Assembly (NCBI GenBank): GCA_033675265.1
Contig: JAUJYZ010001145.1
Location: 53,353-117,352, forward strand
DNA length: 64,000 nt
Direction: 5' to 3'
Source: Actinostola sp. cb2023
Lineage: Eukaryota; Cnidaria; Anthozoa; Actiniaria; Actinostolidae
Shown here: positions 47,419 through 60,800 of the stretch, piece by piece
How the letters are laid out: every line of letters begins with the position of its first letter
How positions within the stretch are numbered: position 1 is the first letter of the stretch
Translations under genes and position numbers: made by a program
The notes under the pieces: generated by a model
Databases searched by the model: none
Told to the model about the DNA's origin: nothing
The model's input: only the letters and a program-made list of their open reading frames with translations

Positions 47419-47786
47419 AAAAAAAAAAAATACGCGTTGGGTTTTATAACTCGTGCGGCCTACGGCCTGGGCACGAGTAACAAGACGCTCACTGAGCGTT
47501 CACTCGTGCCCTGGTGCAATTGCGTTCTGAAATGGAGTTCATAATGAAAGACGTGACGCACTATGGGCCTCCAGCAACCCAAAAGTGCCTTGTCTACGGG
47601 GTATGGGGCAAACTATTTTCAGAATTACTTAACATTTCTCATTGCGTGACTGATGAGAACACTCGAAAAGTGTTGAGAAGCACTCCGAGCAGAATTTTTA
47701 AAGAGATAAGGAAGATATTTTTCCATTATCTCTCGCTTTCTATATCGATAGTTTATACATCAAAATTACAAACTGAATGTTTCAAC
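47419..47786. other. Spacer with an unrecognised short frame
   Basis: Open from 47514 to 47792 (92 codons; TRKVLRSTPSRIFKEIRKIF..). No domain or splice context is recognised, and its end runs into the tandem array, so I do not call a gene. GTTCACTCGTGCCCTGGTG here also occurs at 45540-45560 in direct orientation. Confidence 0.35.
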
Positions 47787-50385
47787 TCTTAGTATAATAC
47801 TGGCACTTTACAAACGAATAAATGCCATAAAGGTATAATAATAATAATTAGTTACAGGTAACATCAACATTACACGCAGAATTGATTGGGTTTCCTTCAA
47901 GTCCTAGTATAATACTGGCACTTTACAAACGAATAAAGTGCCATATAGGTATAATAATAATAATAATTAGTTACAGGTAACATCAACATTACACGCTGAA
48001 TTGAGTGGATTTCCTTCGACTTCTAGTATAATACTGGCACTTTACAAACGAATAGATGCCATATAGGTATAATAATCCAGTAATAATAATAATTAGCTAC
48101 AGGTAACATCAACATTACACGCTGAATTGAGTGGATTTCCTTCAACTCCTAGTATAATACTGGCACTTTACAAACGAATAAAGTGCCATATAGGTATAAT
48201 AATAATAATTAGTTACAGGTAACATCAACATTACACCCTGAATTGAGTGGATTTCCTTCGACTTCTAGTATAATACTGGCACTTTACAAACGAATAAATG
48301 CCATATAGGTATAATAATAATAATTAGTTACAGGTAACATCAACATTACACGCTGAATTGAGTGGGTTTCCTTCAACTCCTAGTATAATACTGGCACTTT
48401 ACAAACGAATAAATGCCATATAGGTATACTAATAATAATTAGTTACAGGTAACATCAACATTACACGCTGAATTGAGTGGGTTTCCTTCAACTCCTAGTA
48501 TAATACTGGCACTTTACAAACGAATAGATGCCATATAGGTATAATAATAATAATTAGTTACAGGTGACATCAAAATTACACGCTGAATTGATTGGGTTTC
48601 CTTCAAGTCCTAGTATAATACTGGCACTTTACAAACGAATAGATGCCATATAGGTATAATAATCCAGTAATAATAATAATTAGCTACAGGTGACATCAAA
48701 ATTACACGCTGAATTGATTGGGTTTCCTTCAAGTCCTAGTATAATACTGGCACTTTACAAACGAATAGATGCCATATAGGTATAATAATCCAGTAATAAT
48801 AATAATTAGCTACAGGTAACATCAAAATTACACGCTGAATTGAGTGGATTTCCTTCGACTTCTAGTATAATACTGGCACTTTACAAACGAATAAATGCCA
48901 TATAGGTATAATAATAATAATTAGTTACAGGTAACATCAACATTACACGCTGAATTGATTGGGTTCCCTTCAAGTCCTAGTATAATACTGGCACTTTACA
49001 AACGAATAGATGCCATATAGGTATAATAATCCAGTAATAATAATAATTAGCTACAGGTAACATCAAAATTACACGCTGAATTGAGTGGATTTCCTTCGAC
49101 TTCTAGTATAATACTGGCACTTTACAAACGAATAAATGCCATATAGGTATAATAATAATAATTAGTTACAGGTAACATCAACATTACACGCTGAATTGAT
49201 TGGGTTTCCTTCAAGTCCTAGTATAATACTGGCACTTTACAAACGAATAGATGCCATATAGGTATAATAATCCAGTAATAATAATAATTAGCTACAGGTA
49301 ACATCAAAATTACACGCTGAATTGAGTGGATTTCCTTCGACTTCTAGTATAATACTGGCACTTTACAAACGAATAAATGCCATATAGGTATAATAATAAT
49401 AATTAGTTACAGGTAACATCAACATTACACGCTGAATTGATTGGGTTTCCTTCAAGTCCTAGTATAATACTGGCACTTTACAAACGAATAGATGCCATAT
49501 AGGTATAATAATCCAGTAATAATAATAATTAGCTACAGGTGACATCAAAATTACACGCTGAATTGATTGGGTTTCCTTCAAGTCCTAGTATAATACTGGC
49601 ACTTTACAAACGATTAGATGCCATATAGGTATAATAATCCAGTAATAATAATAATTAGTTACAGGTGACATCAAAATTACACGCTGAATTGATTGGGTTT
49701 CCTTCAAGTCCTAGTATAATACTGGCACTTTACAAACGAATAGATGCCATATAGGTATAATAATCCAGTAATAATAATAATTAGCTACAGGTAACATCAA
49801 CATTACACGCTGAATTGAGTGGATTTCCTTCGACTTCTAGTATAATACTGGCACTTTACAAACGAATAAATGCCATATAGGTATAATAATCCAGTAATAA
49901 TAATAATTAGTTACAGGTGACATCAAAATTACACGCTGAATTGATTGGGTTTCCTTCAAGTCCTAGTATAATACTGGCACTTTACAAACGAATAGATGCC
50001 ATATAGGTATAATAATCCAGTAATAATAATAATTAGCTACAGGTAACATCAACATTACACGCTGAATTGAGTGGATTTCCTTCGACTTCTAGTATAATAC
50101 TGGCACTTTACAAACGAATAAATGCCATATAGGTATAATAATCCAGTAATAATAATAATTAGCTACAGGTGACATCAAAATTACACGCTGAATTGAGTTG
50201 GTTTCCTTCAACTCCTAGTATAATACTGGCACTTTACAAACGAATAAAGTGCCATATATAGGTATAATAATAATAATTAGTTACAGGTAACATCAACATT
50301 ACACGCAGAATTGAGTGGGTTTCCTTCAACTCCTAGTATAATACTGGCACTTTACAAACGAATAAATGCCATATACTAGGTATAC
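47787..50385. repeat. 115/124-bp tandem array, about 22 units
   Basis: The unit starts TAGTATAATACTGGCACTTTACAAACG and ends CTGAATTGAGTGG..TTCC. Two length classes differ by an extra CCAGTAAT segment, and they alternate in dimers in the middle of the array. GGTAACATC/GGTGACATC variants mark sub-blocks. A partial unit reappears at 51002-51058 after the Penelope-like insertion. Confidence 0.95.
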
Positions 50386-51001
50386 GAATTGTCTTCTGAA
50401 AACTATGGTGCATCGCGCCCAAGTTTTGTCTTCAACACCGGAATTCTTTACTCAAGAGTGCGACAAATTGCGTTCAATATTCACTCGTCTACATTATCCA
50501 TTGGATGTCATCAATTCCGCTATTAACAAGTCTGTTATAACAAGTAGAAACCAGTCACCCTCAGATACAAGTGGAGATAGCAATGACCAAGTTGTGCGAG
50601 TTTCCCTCCCTTTTAAAGACCAGAGATCAGCTGACACAGTAAGGATCAGCACGGTGGCCTCGATGACTTCAATGCCAGAGATTTTCAAGTTCTGAAGAAA
50701 TGCAAAAACAAATGGGACCGCCTTGTTTATGAAATGTTTTTTATCAAGAACATCAAACCTAGTTTTAAAAATGTACAAACGGACTCCATCCGTGCAAAAC
50801 TTTTCATTTGACTTTGTTTCTTAATTTTGTTTATTTTATCATTGTTTTATTGTTTATAATTATTTCATTGTTCTCATTCCTATATATAGTTTGTAAATAT
50901 TTTTCCTTTTTGACTTGATAATGTCGAAACGTCGTCTCTCCGTGTAAATAATGTCGTTTTTTACCTTTTTATCGCTAAATTTTATAATCAAATCTAATAA
51001 T
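50386..51001 (+). pseudogene. Penelope-like element, 5'-truncated 3' end
   Basis: The frame 50384-50692 reads NCLLKTMVHRAQVLSSTPEFF..LRSIFTRLHYPLDVINSAIN..VVRVSLPFKDQ, the segment after the RT palm in Penelope-like elements. A second frame (50657-50811) reads FNARDFQVLKKCKNKW..YEMFFIKNIKP..NVQTDSIRAKLFI, the end of a GIY-YIG endonuclease domain. The GIY-YIG core between them is deleted. The 3' UTR holds CTTGATAATGTCGAAACGTCG, resembling the ribozyme-like tail. AGGTATA is repeated at the left border (~50380) and right border (~51003), a possible target duplication within the tandem array. Confidence 0.7.
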
Positions 51002-51058
51002 AAGGTATAATAATCCAGTAATAATAATAATTAGTTACAGGTAACATCAAAATTACTG

Positions 51059-51846
51059 ACATGAATTATTAACGACACACGTAATTAAATATTCAAAGCA
51101 CTCGGTGTCCATATATTTGTTTCGTTCCATTTCCATTTTCATTTCTTTCCTTCTTTCTTTCTAAATTTCCTCGTTTTGTTTTCAGAATTTGAGTAGATTC
51201 AATATCACATCTCCTTGACAAAATGACGCTAAACCGGCCTTAGAAAATCTAATTAAAATATTGATGACAACATATGTAAATCGCATGGGGCCGATTAAAA
51301 TTAAGGATTAATTTCACGCGTGTTTTCAATGTTTCCCAAATTGCCCGAGTCGCGTCAAGTGTAATTTGGAAACTTTGAAAACACAAGTGAAATGAGTCCT
51401 TAATTTTACAAGGAACCATGAGATTACTTGTTTATAATATAAAGGGCAAAATTCAAACAAAAGATAGCGTGCGCGTCCTTGCTGATTTGATTCGAAATGA
51501 CGTCATGATGGCGTACGAGCGCGCACTTTGTTTGGCACTGAAAAAAAAAACCAACTTTTTGCTGTTTTATTTATCAGAATTGATTGAATTGCGATAAAAT
51601 TAAGTTTTTCTGACGCTACAGTCATTTTACGTAGAAATGCGACGATTTTTTTTTTCAAATTGAGACAATGTAGCGATCGACCAATCAGTATCAAGTACCC
51701 ATGCCCTCAATTAAGGAAGAAAACCCTCCTTCATGAGCCAATCAGCACTCAGTAATTTTGCCCTCTATGTTATAAACATAATTAACCATGGTTAATCAAC
51801 TACCAAACTGGTTACATGATTCAATACATAGGAACTAGCTGTATCA
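51059..51846. other. Upstream region of copy 2 with a small foldback
   Basis: About 51296-51408 is an inverted repeat (TTAAGGATTAATTTCAC..TGTTTTCAATGTTTCC / inverse). The rest is AT-rich and should contain the promoter of the gene starting at 51847; I could not place its elements. Confidence 0.5.
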
Positions 51847-54800
51847 ATGACTTTGAACATGTCGTCTGTATCAGTGTTTGTGCTTGTCCTTCTGTTGGAA
51901 GTACACTGCAGCACAAGTACTCATCAAAGAGAACTTCTTTTTGATTTCTATCCTGCCCATAAACTAGTGATGCCACTAGACATGGAAGGTGTTATGCAAC
52001 ACTCAGTTAAAGTTGAAGGCAAGATGGAATGTGTGTTCGCGTGCACTAAGGTTGATTGGTGTCGTTCGGTTAATCTTAAAACCACACCTCTGAGTAACGG
52101 TCTTTATGTATGTGAGCTTCTATCTTCTGACCAGTTCACCAACAGTCGTAATATGACACAGGACAACGCATACAATCACTATAGTGTGAAGGTAGGTGGA
52201 CAAACCGTTGTTAAAATAATATCACAAATATCCTTCTAATGAAAAAAAAACATTTCCTGAATCAGTTTTCATAACAAAATGTTATTCTTTTCCTCAGACC
52301 CCGTGTCAAGAGAAGCCATGTCGTAATAGCGGTGAGTGTATCTTCCAAAACAGCAGACAAGACTATCGATGCAAATGCAAACAAGGATACAAAGGAGAGC
52401 AGTGTGAGAAAGGTGAATCCATAATGGCGTCTTGGATATGATTTTATTGAAAATTTAACTTTTAAAATCTTTTGTATTTAATTTTTTTTTAAATCATAGT
52501 GGTATTCATAAGACCCGATCGCACTTGCACAAAGTTTGCCAAGCATTGTAATTTTAATTAAAACCTGTCCGCTTTTCCTAGTGGGGCCCCAACACCTCTT
52601 TTCCATCGCCATCTTCATAGAAGACACGGTCAAATGTTGATCAAACTAGCGTGAACTCGGGCTTCAATTCTTAATACATCTGTTTTGATATAGATTTTAA
52701 ATGCGAAACCTATTTGTATCATCATACAGATTAAGTAGTTTTAGCCTATTACTTGCACAATTTAAAGCAGAATTTCCACGCTCAGAACGGGTCAGTGAAC
52801 GGAAAAAATAAAATCGAAACCATCCTTAGATTTTAGGGAACTATTTCTGATCAGAAAACAGTGCAGAAAACAGCGTTTGGTCACTCGTTGAATGTCTCAG
52901 TAGAGCATGCATGCGTAATTAGCTTCAACACTGACACTGCTAGTTGACAGCCGGCGAAACTATTTCACAAACTCATCAATAAAATGACGAGTTCTTACTT
53001 AAAGTACTTATATACTTGTATTTTTACATCGCCTGTTGTAAGCTTAAGTACAAGAATATAAACAGTGAATAACATGTTTTGTTCTTCATATACAACATAG
53101 TTGTAGAGTCTTCGGTGATTTTGTACATTGAATTATGGCACTTCGTTTATAATCACTCGGCAATCTCATTCGGCAACTTTCAGATCAGTCTTGGTTTTCT
53201 TGCAATATCAGAGTCATGTACATCACATAACGGCGGGTTACAAAACCCTAATTATACAATCAGCATGATACATGTATACCGCAGTTTAGTAGAAAGGAGT
53301 GGAACCTTAGTGTATACAGTCCGTATTGTTCTAAGTTTCTATTGAGTTTTGTTTTATAAAACATCACATAACGGCGGGTTACAAAACCGGTTAATTATAC
53401 AATCAGTATGATACATGTAAACAGTTTAGTAGAAAGGACTGGAACCTTAGTGTATACAGTCCGTATTGTTCTAAGTTTCTACTGAGTCACACAGCCATGT
53501 ATATCACATAGAAAATGAACTAGAAGTTCTTGGCTGAAATACGTGACACTTATTTTTTAGATACAGTGTGTTGCCCTAAATACCGGCAGCACCCTAATCC
53601 GGCCATTTTAACTTTAAAGCGCTATGATTTCTCGTATATTTAAAAAAATGACAAACGAGATAATCGGATGAATTATTGATGAGATTAGGTTTATTAACTG
53701 CTGTTGTAGGATTCCTGACCGCTTTTTAGGCAGGAATTCAAATGTGTTTTGAAAGTAGATAATACAATCACTAACTATGATGCGGGCAAAGTCTTTAAAC
53801 ATGTCCTCGTATATTATGGAACGTAAACAGATTATATTTGGCAGAAATACTACGCTAATCAGTAGCTTTGAACACAAAGAAAAACAATCATGAACGGCTT
53901 AAATAAATAGAAGTTCAGGTCAGGTGAAATTACGTGCATATTTTGGTAGGTATGCCTAAATCTAGCCTGCGAATACAGCCGCTTTTTTACGCTCGCCACA
54001 GGGGTCTCCCGAAAGAAGCGTCTCGGAGTGAGGCCCACATTCTTGTACTGTGGCGTCATTTTGGACCCCATTCTGGTCAAAGAAGCTGATTGGTCAGCTT
54101 GCTGGTAATCGCATTATTTGCATAAATTAAACTCAACGACCTGAACAAAATATTACAATGTCGAGCCGTGGGCGATTGTATCGGACTTATCATATGCACA
54201 GATGAATAAAATTATGTTCTACAATAATTTTGATTGCGCATGCCGAATCAACAAACTCAGGCCGTTTGGAAGTAGTGTTCACAACATGAGCGGCTGTGTT
54301 GTATCAGATTTACAACACGAGCTGTCATGACCTCAGAGGTCACAGTACAGGAATGTGGGCCTCACTCCGCTGACGCTTCTTTCGGGAGACCCCTGTGGCG
54401 AGCGTAAAAAAGCGGCTGTATTCGAAGGGTAGCATAAATCCGGCCACAAATCACATACAAAATAGATTTGAGGCGGGCATAAAATGAATTGTATTTTAAA
54501 AACTGTATTTACAATTATTATTATTATTGTTACATTTATTTTAATTTGAAGTTCTTGTAGTTCAACCTTGTAATTAGACGCCACGAAACCTGTGATCTTG
54601 CAATATACCTTTTTACCGATACGGCGGTCATTTTGGATTCTATTGTTTTGGCTAATACATTATGGGATGCTCAGGGTGCAAATGACCCAAAAACTGTACA
54701 GTATGGAGTCGCGTCAATATATTATTTTTCTATTTCACTCTACCATAGTGTTGTATGACTTAATATTATCGGCTACATGTGTTTGCGTGTTGATCGTACT

Positions 54801-57800
54801 TATTTCCGTATTCTTTAGTGGACTTTAGCACCAATGACATCGTTGGCTTAATTTGCCAAGTCGTGATATCCCTTGATTATGGAAGAACCGAAAAGAGCGA
54901 AAAAAGTGGATTACCTGAAACGGAAGACCAAGGTTTCCGTAACTTTCCGATACACATACAATTTGATTTTCAAAGCGGAATTTCCCAGTTTTTCCGGGTA
55001 AACGGTAAGCACCCCAGATGTCATTGCGGGCGCAGGAGAGACCCCTTATTTACAGGGTTCCCAATGAAGTAGAGGAGGGTCTTTTCTCGATCTTTTTACA
55101 ATTTATCTTTACAGTCTTTTCATGTAGAATGACTTTAAAGTCCTTTATTATAGCAATGCGAAAAAAATAGTTAGAATGATGGAAGAAAATGTAACACTTA
55201 CCGAGCAATTCCTGTTTATCATGACGAGCCGCCTAGATTTTTGTATGTGATATCATGATCGACAGTTGCTAGGATTAAATAAACAGGATTAAGTAAAGGT
55301 AGCTATCAACAGCTACGATAATGCATTATCGTCATAATGCATGCTGAGCATCGGTCATGAGTCTTTCTCAACTCACATTCCCGCGCTTTCTCTACACGAC
55401 TACATATCGCTCTGTAAAATCTGCCATTTTATGGTTTATTTTTGCACGTTCTTGGTTGATTTTGCCCAAATAGAGACATTCAATGTTCAAGCTATCTTTG
55501 TTAGTACCCAATGTGATTTGAAATTGCATTTTGACACGAAAGAATTGATATATAATTTGGCGGGAAGAAATGGCTTCTATTTTGACGTCCTGGAAGCAGC
55601 AGAGAAACTTGGCCCGCAAGAACTGTATCTCTGTGAGTATAGAGTTTGTTGTAATATCTGGATGCTTCCTTGGGAATCTCGATTTGCTTTAATTTTAACA
55701 GCTAGAAGTTGTGTTTATTTATTACATGCAGGACCCCTGCCGGTCGATGTTCTGTGATTCAGTCCGGCGAAGACTGAACATCAGCAAAGTTCAGAAGACG
55801 CATAAGTCCGTCACTTTATAGACATCGATATCTAATATATAGTGAGAAAAGTCGACATATTTCCAATTTAAAAGACAACAACTAATTTCTCAATAATAAG
55901 TAAGGATTATGTCAGAATATGACATTCTAGTTAATAGAAAACCTATGGTCATATAAATACTACGCAATCAGAATTGTGAGCTTAGAATTATATAGTTGTT
56001 CACAGTTGTAACTGCTCTACAGGATCTAACTGAGTAAGTGTAAGAAAGTAAGTAAGTGCATTTCCAAAAGCAGCGCCCGGTACCAGCTCTACTGAGGAGC
56101 GGTTCTTTCACAAATCAAATGACAACAAAAGCCCGGCTCTTCTCTTTGCTTTACGTGTTCTTATCCCGGGTGTGTCGCCTGATAAGAACGAGCAATCGGG
56201 TGTGTCGCCTTTGCTCAGTGAATGGACAATTATTCACATGTCTCTATCATTGCAAGATCACCGCCAGTCTCGCTTCGATGCAAAGGTTCGGCTACCTTTC
56301 AAGATGGCGCCAGGAACTGAAAAAAGGAGTATTGAATTGCATGACCTGAACCAAAGGCCCTGAACAAACTGCGGCTATAGTGCTGATCTTGAACATCAGC
56401 AGAGACGACGAGTTCGATGTTTGAGAGAGTATCGTACAATCGATACATATATCAACCAAAAGTCAGATATTGAAGATTAAGGCCATTACTACCGTAGTTC
56501 CAAGAAACCAGAGTTTGTTTTGTACCTTTAAATGTATACTATTATGTTTTGTTTTATTTCTGTTCCCAGTATTGGTTTTTTTGTTGTTGATTATTTCAAT
56601 TTAATTTTAATTTAATTTTTCCTTTTTTTTGGACACATTGCTACCCACATTGCTACCCTCAACTTTAATGAGGGGCGAGGGGATTTGTACCATGACATGC
56701 ATTTAATGTGCAACTTAGGGTGCGTTCGATCGACATTATTCCGGAATAGGAATAATTCCAGATTCTGGGACAGACGGATGACATCATTATTCCGGAATAT
56801 TCCAAGCATTCTGCTATGATGAGCAGAATGTTTGGAATATATTCCGCTTATTCGGGAATCGGAACAGACTCAATTGAACAAACATTCCGTATTATTCCAA
56901 GTATTCCTATTCCAGAATAAGGTCAATCGAACGCACCCTTAGTGCCATGATTGGTAGAATCAGTCAGAATTTAGATAGTTGTTTCATTGGTATTGTCGGG
57001 GATTGTCTATGATGTATACAACTGGTCAAATTTCACCTTTATATGTTTATCTTTAACCGAAAATGTATGTTTAGGCAAACGCTTTATTAGAATTACCTTG
57101 TAAAATATAATTTGCAAGTGCTTTTCTTACTTTCTAGACTACCTATCACAGTACGCCTCTTTCAACTGTTAGCATCAAAGTATTATTTCATAAACTGATC
57201 TCGTTTTACCATTTCTATAAAGACCTTTGAACAGTTTATTGCTGGTGTGAACTTGAGTTTCCTCAGATCAATATTCGCTATGTGACAGACTCCTAAAAAT
57301 CGCCCAATTTTGATTCTGTCAAAGACCGATTTTCAGGGGTTTGGGTACGGAGGACTTCCAACCCTATATCTCGACAAATTTTGAGAGCAGAGACAAATAA
57401 TATATATTTTCTTAAGTTGTATATCAACCTTGTTTTGTGTGGAAAATGTAAAGGAAATCCGAGTTTTGGCTAAAATTGAGTGGTCGATCCTTAGGCGGAC
57501 AGCCTCTTAAGACAAGGTTTCACTACAGCTCTTCTATACCTTGTTAATTCATCACGCATGGTATTTACCATTAAGTTGGTGATGGTCGCACGTGTACAGG
57601 TACTGATGAAGAGTATATAATTATGTAATCACATAATGTTTACGATTACGAATAAGAAGTGACTTTGTAAAACAGTTAAAACAGTTAACAATGTTGCGAG
57701 AAAAGATTAGATCAAAGGCATTTTCGTGATCCGTGTGGTGATTTACTCGTGTGAAAATATTTCCCGTCAAGAAGTAAAGTTTAAGTCGATTAACAACGTT

Positions 57801-60800
57801 GTGTCTATGTTTCATCTAGACTTCGAAATAAAGTGTTTTGAAAGCGATCGAGGTCGAGTCAGATCTTCACCCAAAAAACGGCTTAGTTTGTCCCACTAAA
57901 AAACTGAACTCCGACATTTATCTTCTCTTTCTCCTTCGAAGACGACAAAGAAAACTGCCATGTGATTCAAGTCAGTGACACTGAGAAGACCATAGGTTAA
58001 GATTCCATACTCGATCCTCCCTGAAATGCTTTGTAATCTTGGCTTTCTTCACTCGGCACAGCTGCTAGTGTATAATCCTTCACTCGATGCATACATGTTT
58101 AGAGTATACATAGATAATTGGTTATCAGGGTATATTTTCAGGGTTGAATGCCTAAAATCCGATAAAATACTGTCCCCATGCATGGTCGCCGTTGTATGAA
58201 ATGAGAGAGCCCTGGAAACGATTTTCAATGATGGAGCCCAGTTTGTCCTCTCCAAAGTTATCCCAATAACTCGTGCATGCTACGCAATCCACGAGTTAAA
58301 AACGATGACGTTTCGATGTTGCCACAACCTCGTTATCAAGTCAATAGGAATATCGATTGTAGTTTTCAAGGCCATTGATTTCTATACTATGAAATGTCAC
58401 TTTTGCCATGGTCATACTTCCTCCTCTCTCAAAACAAAGATGATGTCGAGATTTGCTGTAGTGGAGGAAAACGAAATTTCAATGTTAAAAGGAGCAACAA
58501 CAAACGAAAAAAAATCACCGATAACTGATGGAAACGTTTCCAAAACTGGTGGAGTGAACAAAATATCGAGAAAATATAACAACAAGTCACGAACCAGAAG
58601 AGCTGTATGCTTCCGTAAATTTGGGAGTAGTTTGTACTTTATGGTATACACCCTATGCAATACTCGATTTCTTGAATTTGCATAAATTTGCAAAAACTGA
58701 AAGAATAACGAGTTAAGTAAAGGTAAAATAATAGATTGAAAGATCATCCACAGATTAGTAATTCCCCCAAAAGTGCATTAATAAAAATGAAACTATCATA
58801 AAGTAGTAAGCGTTTGAAAGGTGCAAAATACATGGAAACGAGGCATTTGGGGCCAAAGTCCGATTTCTGGCACAAATCTTTGTAATTTCAAGTTACTATA
58901 ACTTTTTAAGATTTCGTAGTACAGCCCTAACATTTGGTGTGTTCAATTTTGAAAACACTCTTCAACAAGTTGGACAGATATTGTTGTAACATATTCCCAA
59001 TAACAAAGTAAATGAGATTTTACGATTCTACATTTATGCATAGAGTGTATTAATTGGTGTTCAAATGGTACATTATGTGGTTCTAATTGTGAACACTTTT
59101 CAGTAAAAGTGCCGTTTTTATATCGTAAAGTTAAGATCGACAAAAAAATATTTTACCCGAGCAAATCTTGATCTATTTTCAATCATTCAATGCTATTTTG
59201 GGCTTCCTGAAAGATATAGAGTAAAATTCCAGCTAATGTACCTACACTGGTACAATAGCAAATATTGAGAAGGAAATATGTATAAGAAGTCCGCGTTTGT
59301 GATACAAATTTGCGCCATTGCGTTGTTAGCAATTACACGAACGTGATGAACGGCATGTATCAATGGACATGCGAACACGTCAGTAATTTAGCGTTGCCGT
59401 CTGACTTCACTTCGTTTTAACATTTTTCTAGCATTCGTATCGAAATAACACGAACATAAATATTGTTTTAAGACAACTTGCAAGGCTAGAAATCGATATT
59501 AATACACAATATTAAGTCATTAAAAAGCAAACCAAACGTGTTCACAATTACAAACAACTGTTCACCACTAGCACCACCAACGCACATGATATAATAAAAT
59601 ATATTTAGAAAAGTTCAATAGTAAATACAACGAAACTTAATCACATGTTAGCTGAAGTGTAGAGCTAATTCATAGTAAAGGTTCAGGATAATTGTACCAT
59701 ATGTTGACGAGAAAATTCATTAAGTGCAAAAAGTGTTCACAATTAGAACCACATACTGTAACGAGTGAAAGTTGGGATAAATTTCACTCGTGTTTGTTCA
59801 AAATCTACTTCATTTTGACAAACACGCGTGAAATTTATTCCACATTTCTCTCCTTACCATTTGATTACCTATACTTATTATACAAATATTTTGAAATTAA
59901 AGCTTCTAAAGCACATACGCCTCGTGTTGGATCATTCAAACTTCTTTTTTTTGTGTGTTTAGATATCGACGAGTGTACTACAAATGTACACAGTTGTGAT
60001 AAATATGCAGTTTGTAGCAACACTCAACCTACTTTGTTATTGTGTTTAGATATGGATGAGTGTGCTACAAATGTACACAGTTGTGATAAATATGCAGTTT
60101 GTAGCAACACTCAACCTACTTTGTTATTGTGTTTAGATATCGATGAGTGTACTACAAATGTACACAGTTGTGATAAATATGCAGTTTGTAGCAACACTCA
60201 ACCTACTTTGTTATTGTGTTTAGATATCGACGAGTGTACTACAAATGTACACAGTTGTGATAAATATGCAGTTTGTAGCAACACTCAACCTACTTTGTTA
60301 TTGTGTTTAGATATCGACGAGTGTACTACAAATGTACACAGTTGTGATAAAAATGCAGTTTGTAGCAATACTCCAGGGTCTCACGCCTGTACTTGCAAAG
60401 CTGGATTTCAAGGAAACGGGAACAATTGCACAGCGAGTATGTATATGTTTGGTTCACTGAGAGTTAGTAAATAAAATGAGTAGATGTAGAAAGAAGGTAA
60501 AGAAAGAAGACAGAATCCAAAAGAGGAAGGGGAGAAAGAAAGGAAGTGAGAAAAATGAGTGAACGAATTAAAGGAAGGAAGGAAATACAATATAATTCAC
60601 TTGATTGTTGATCGAACTTCATCATTAAGTCGGTGTATATTAAACTTTGTAACTTCATTGTTTTCCAGGGGGACTCGAGAAATCTTCAATACTTGATAAA
60701 TACGGCAACGCGAACTATGTTAAGACTCTGACTGGTTACTTATCCCTTGTTCTACGAAGTTCAAGCACAAGTCGCTGGGTAAGATGCTGGAATGCCTCCG

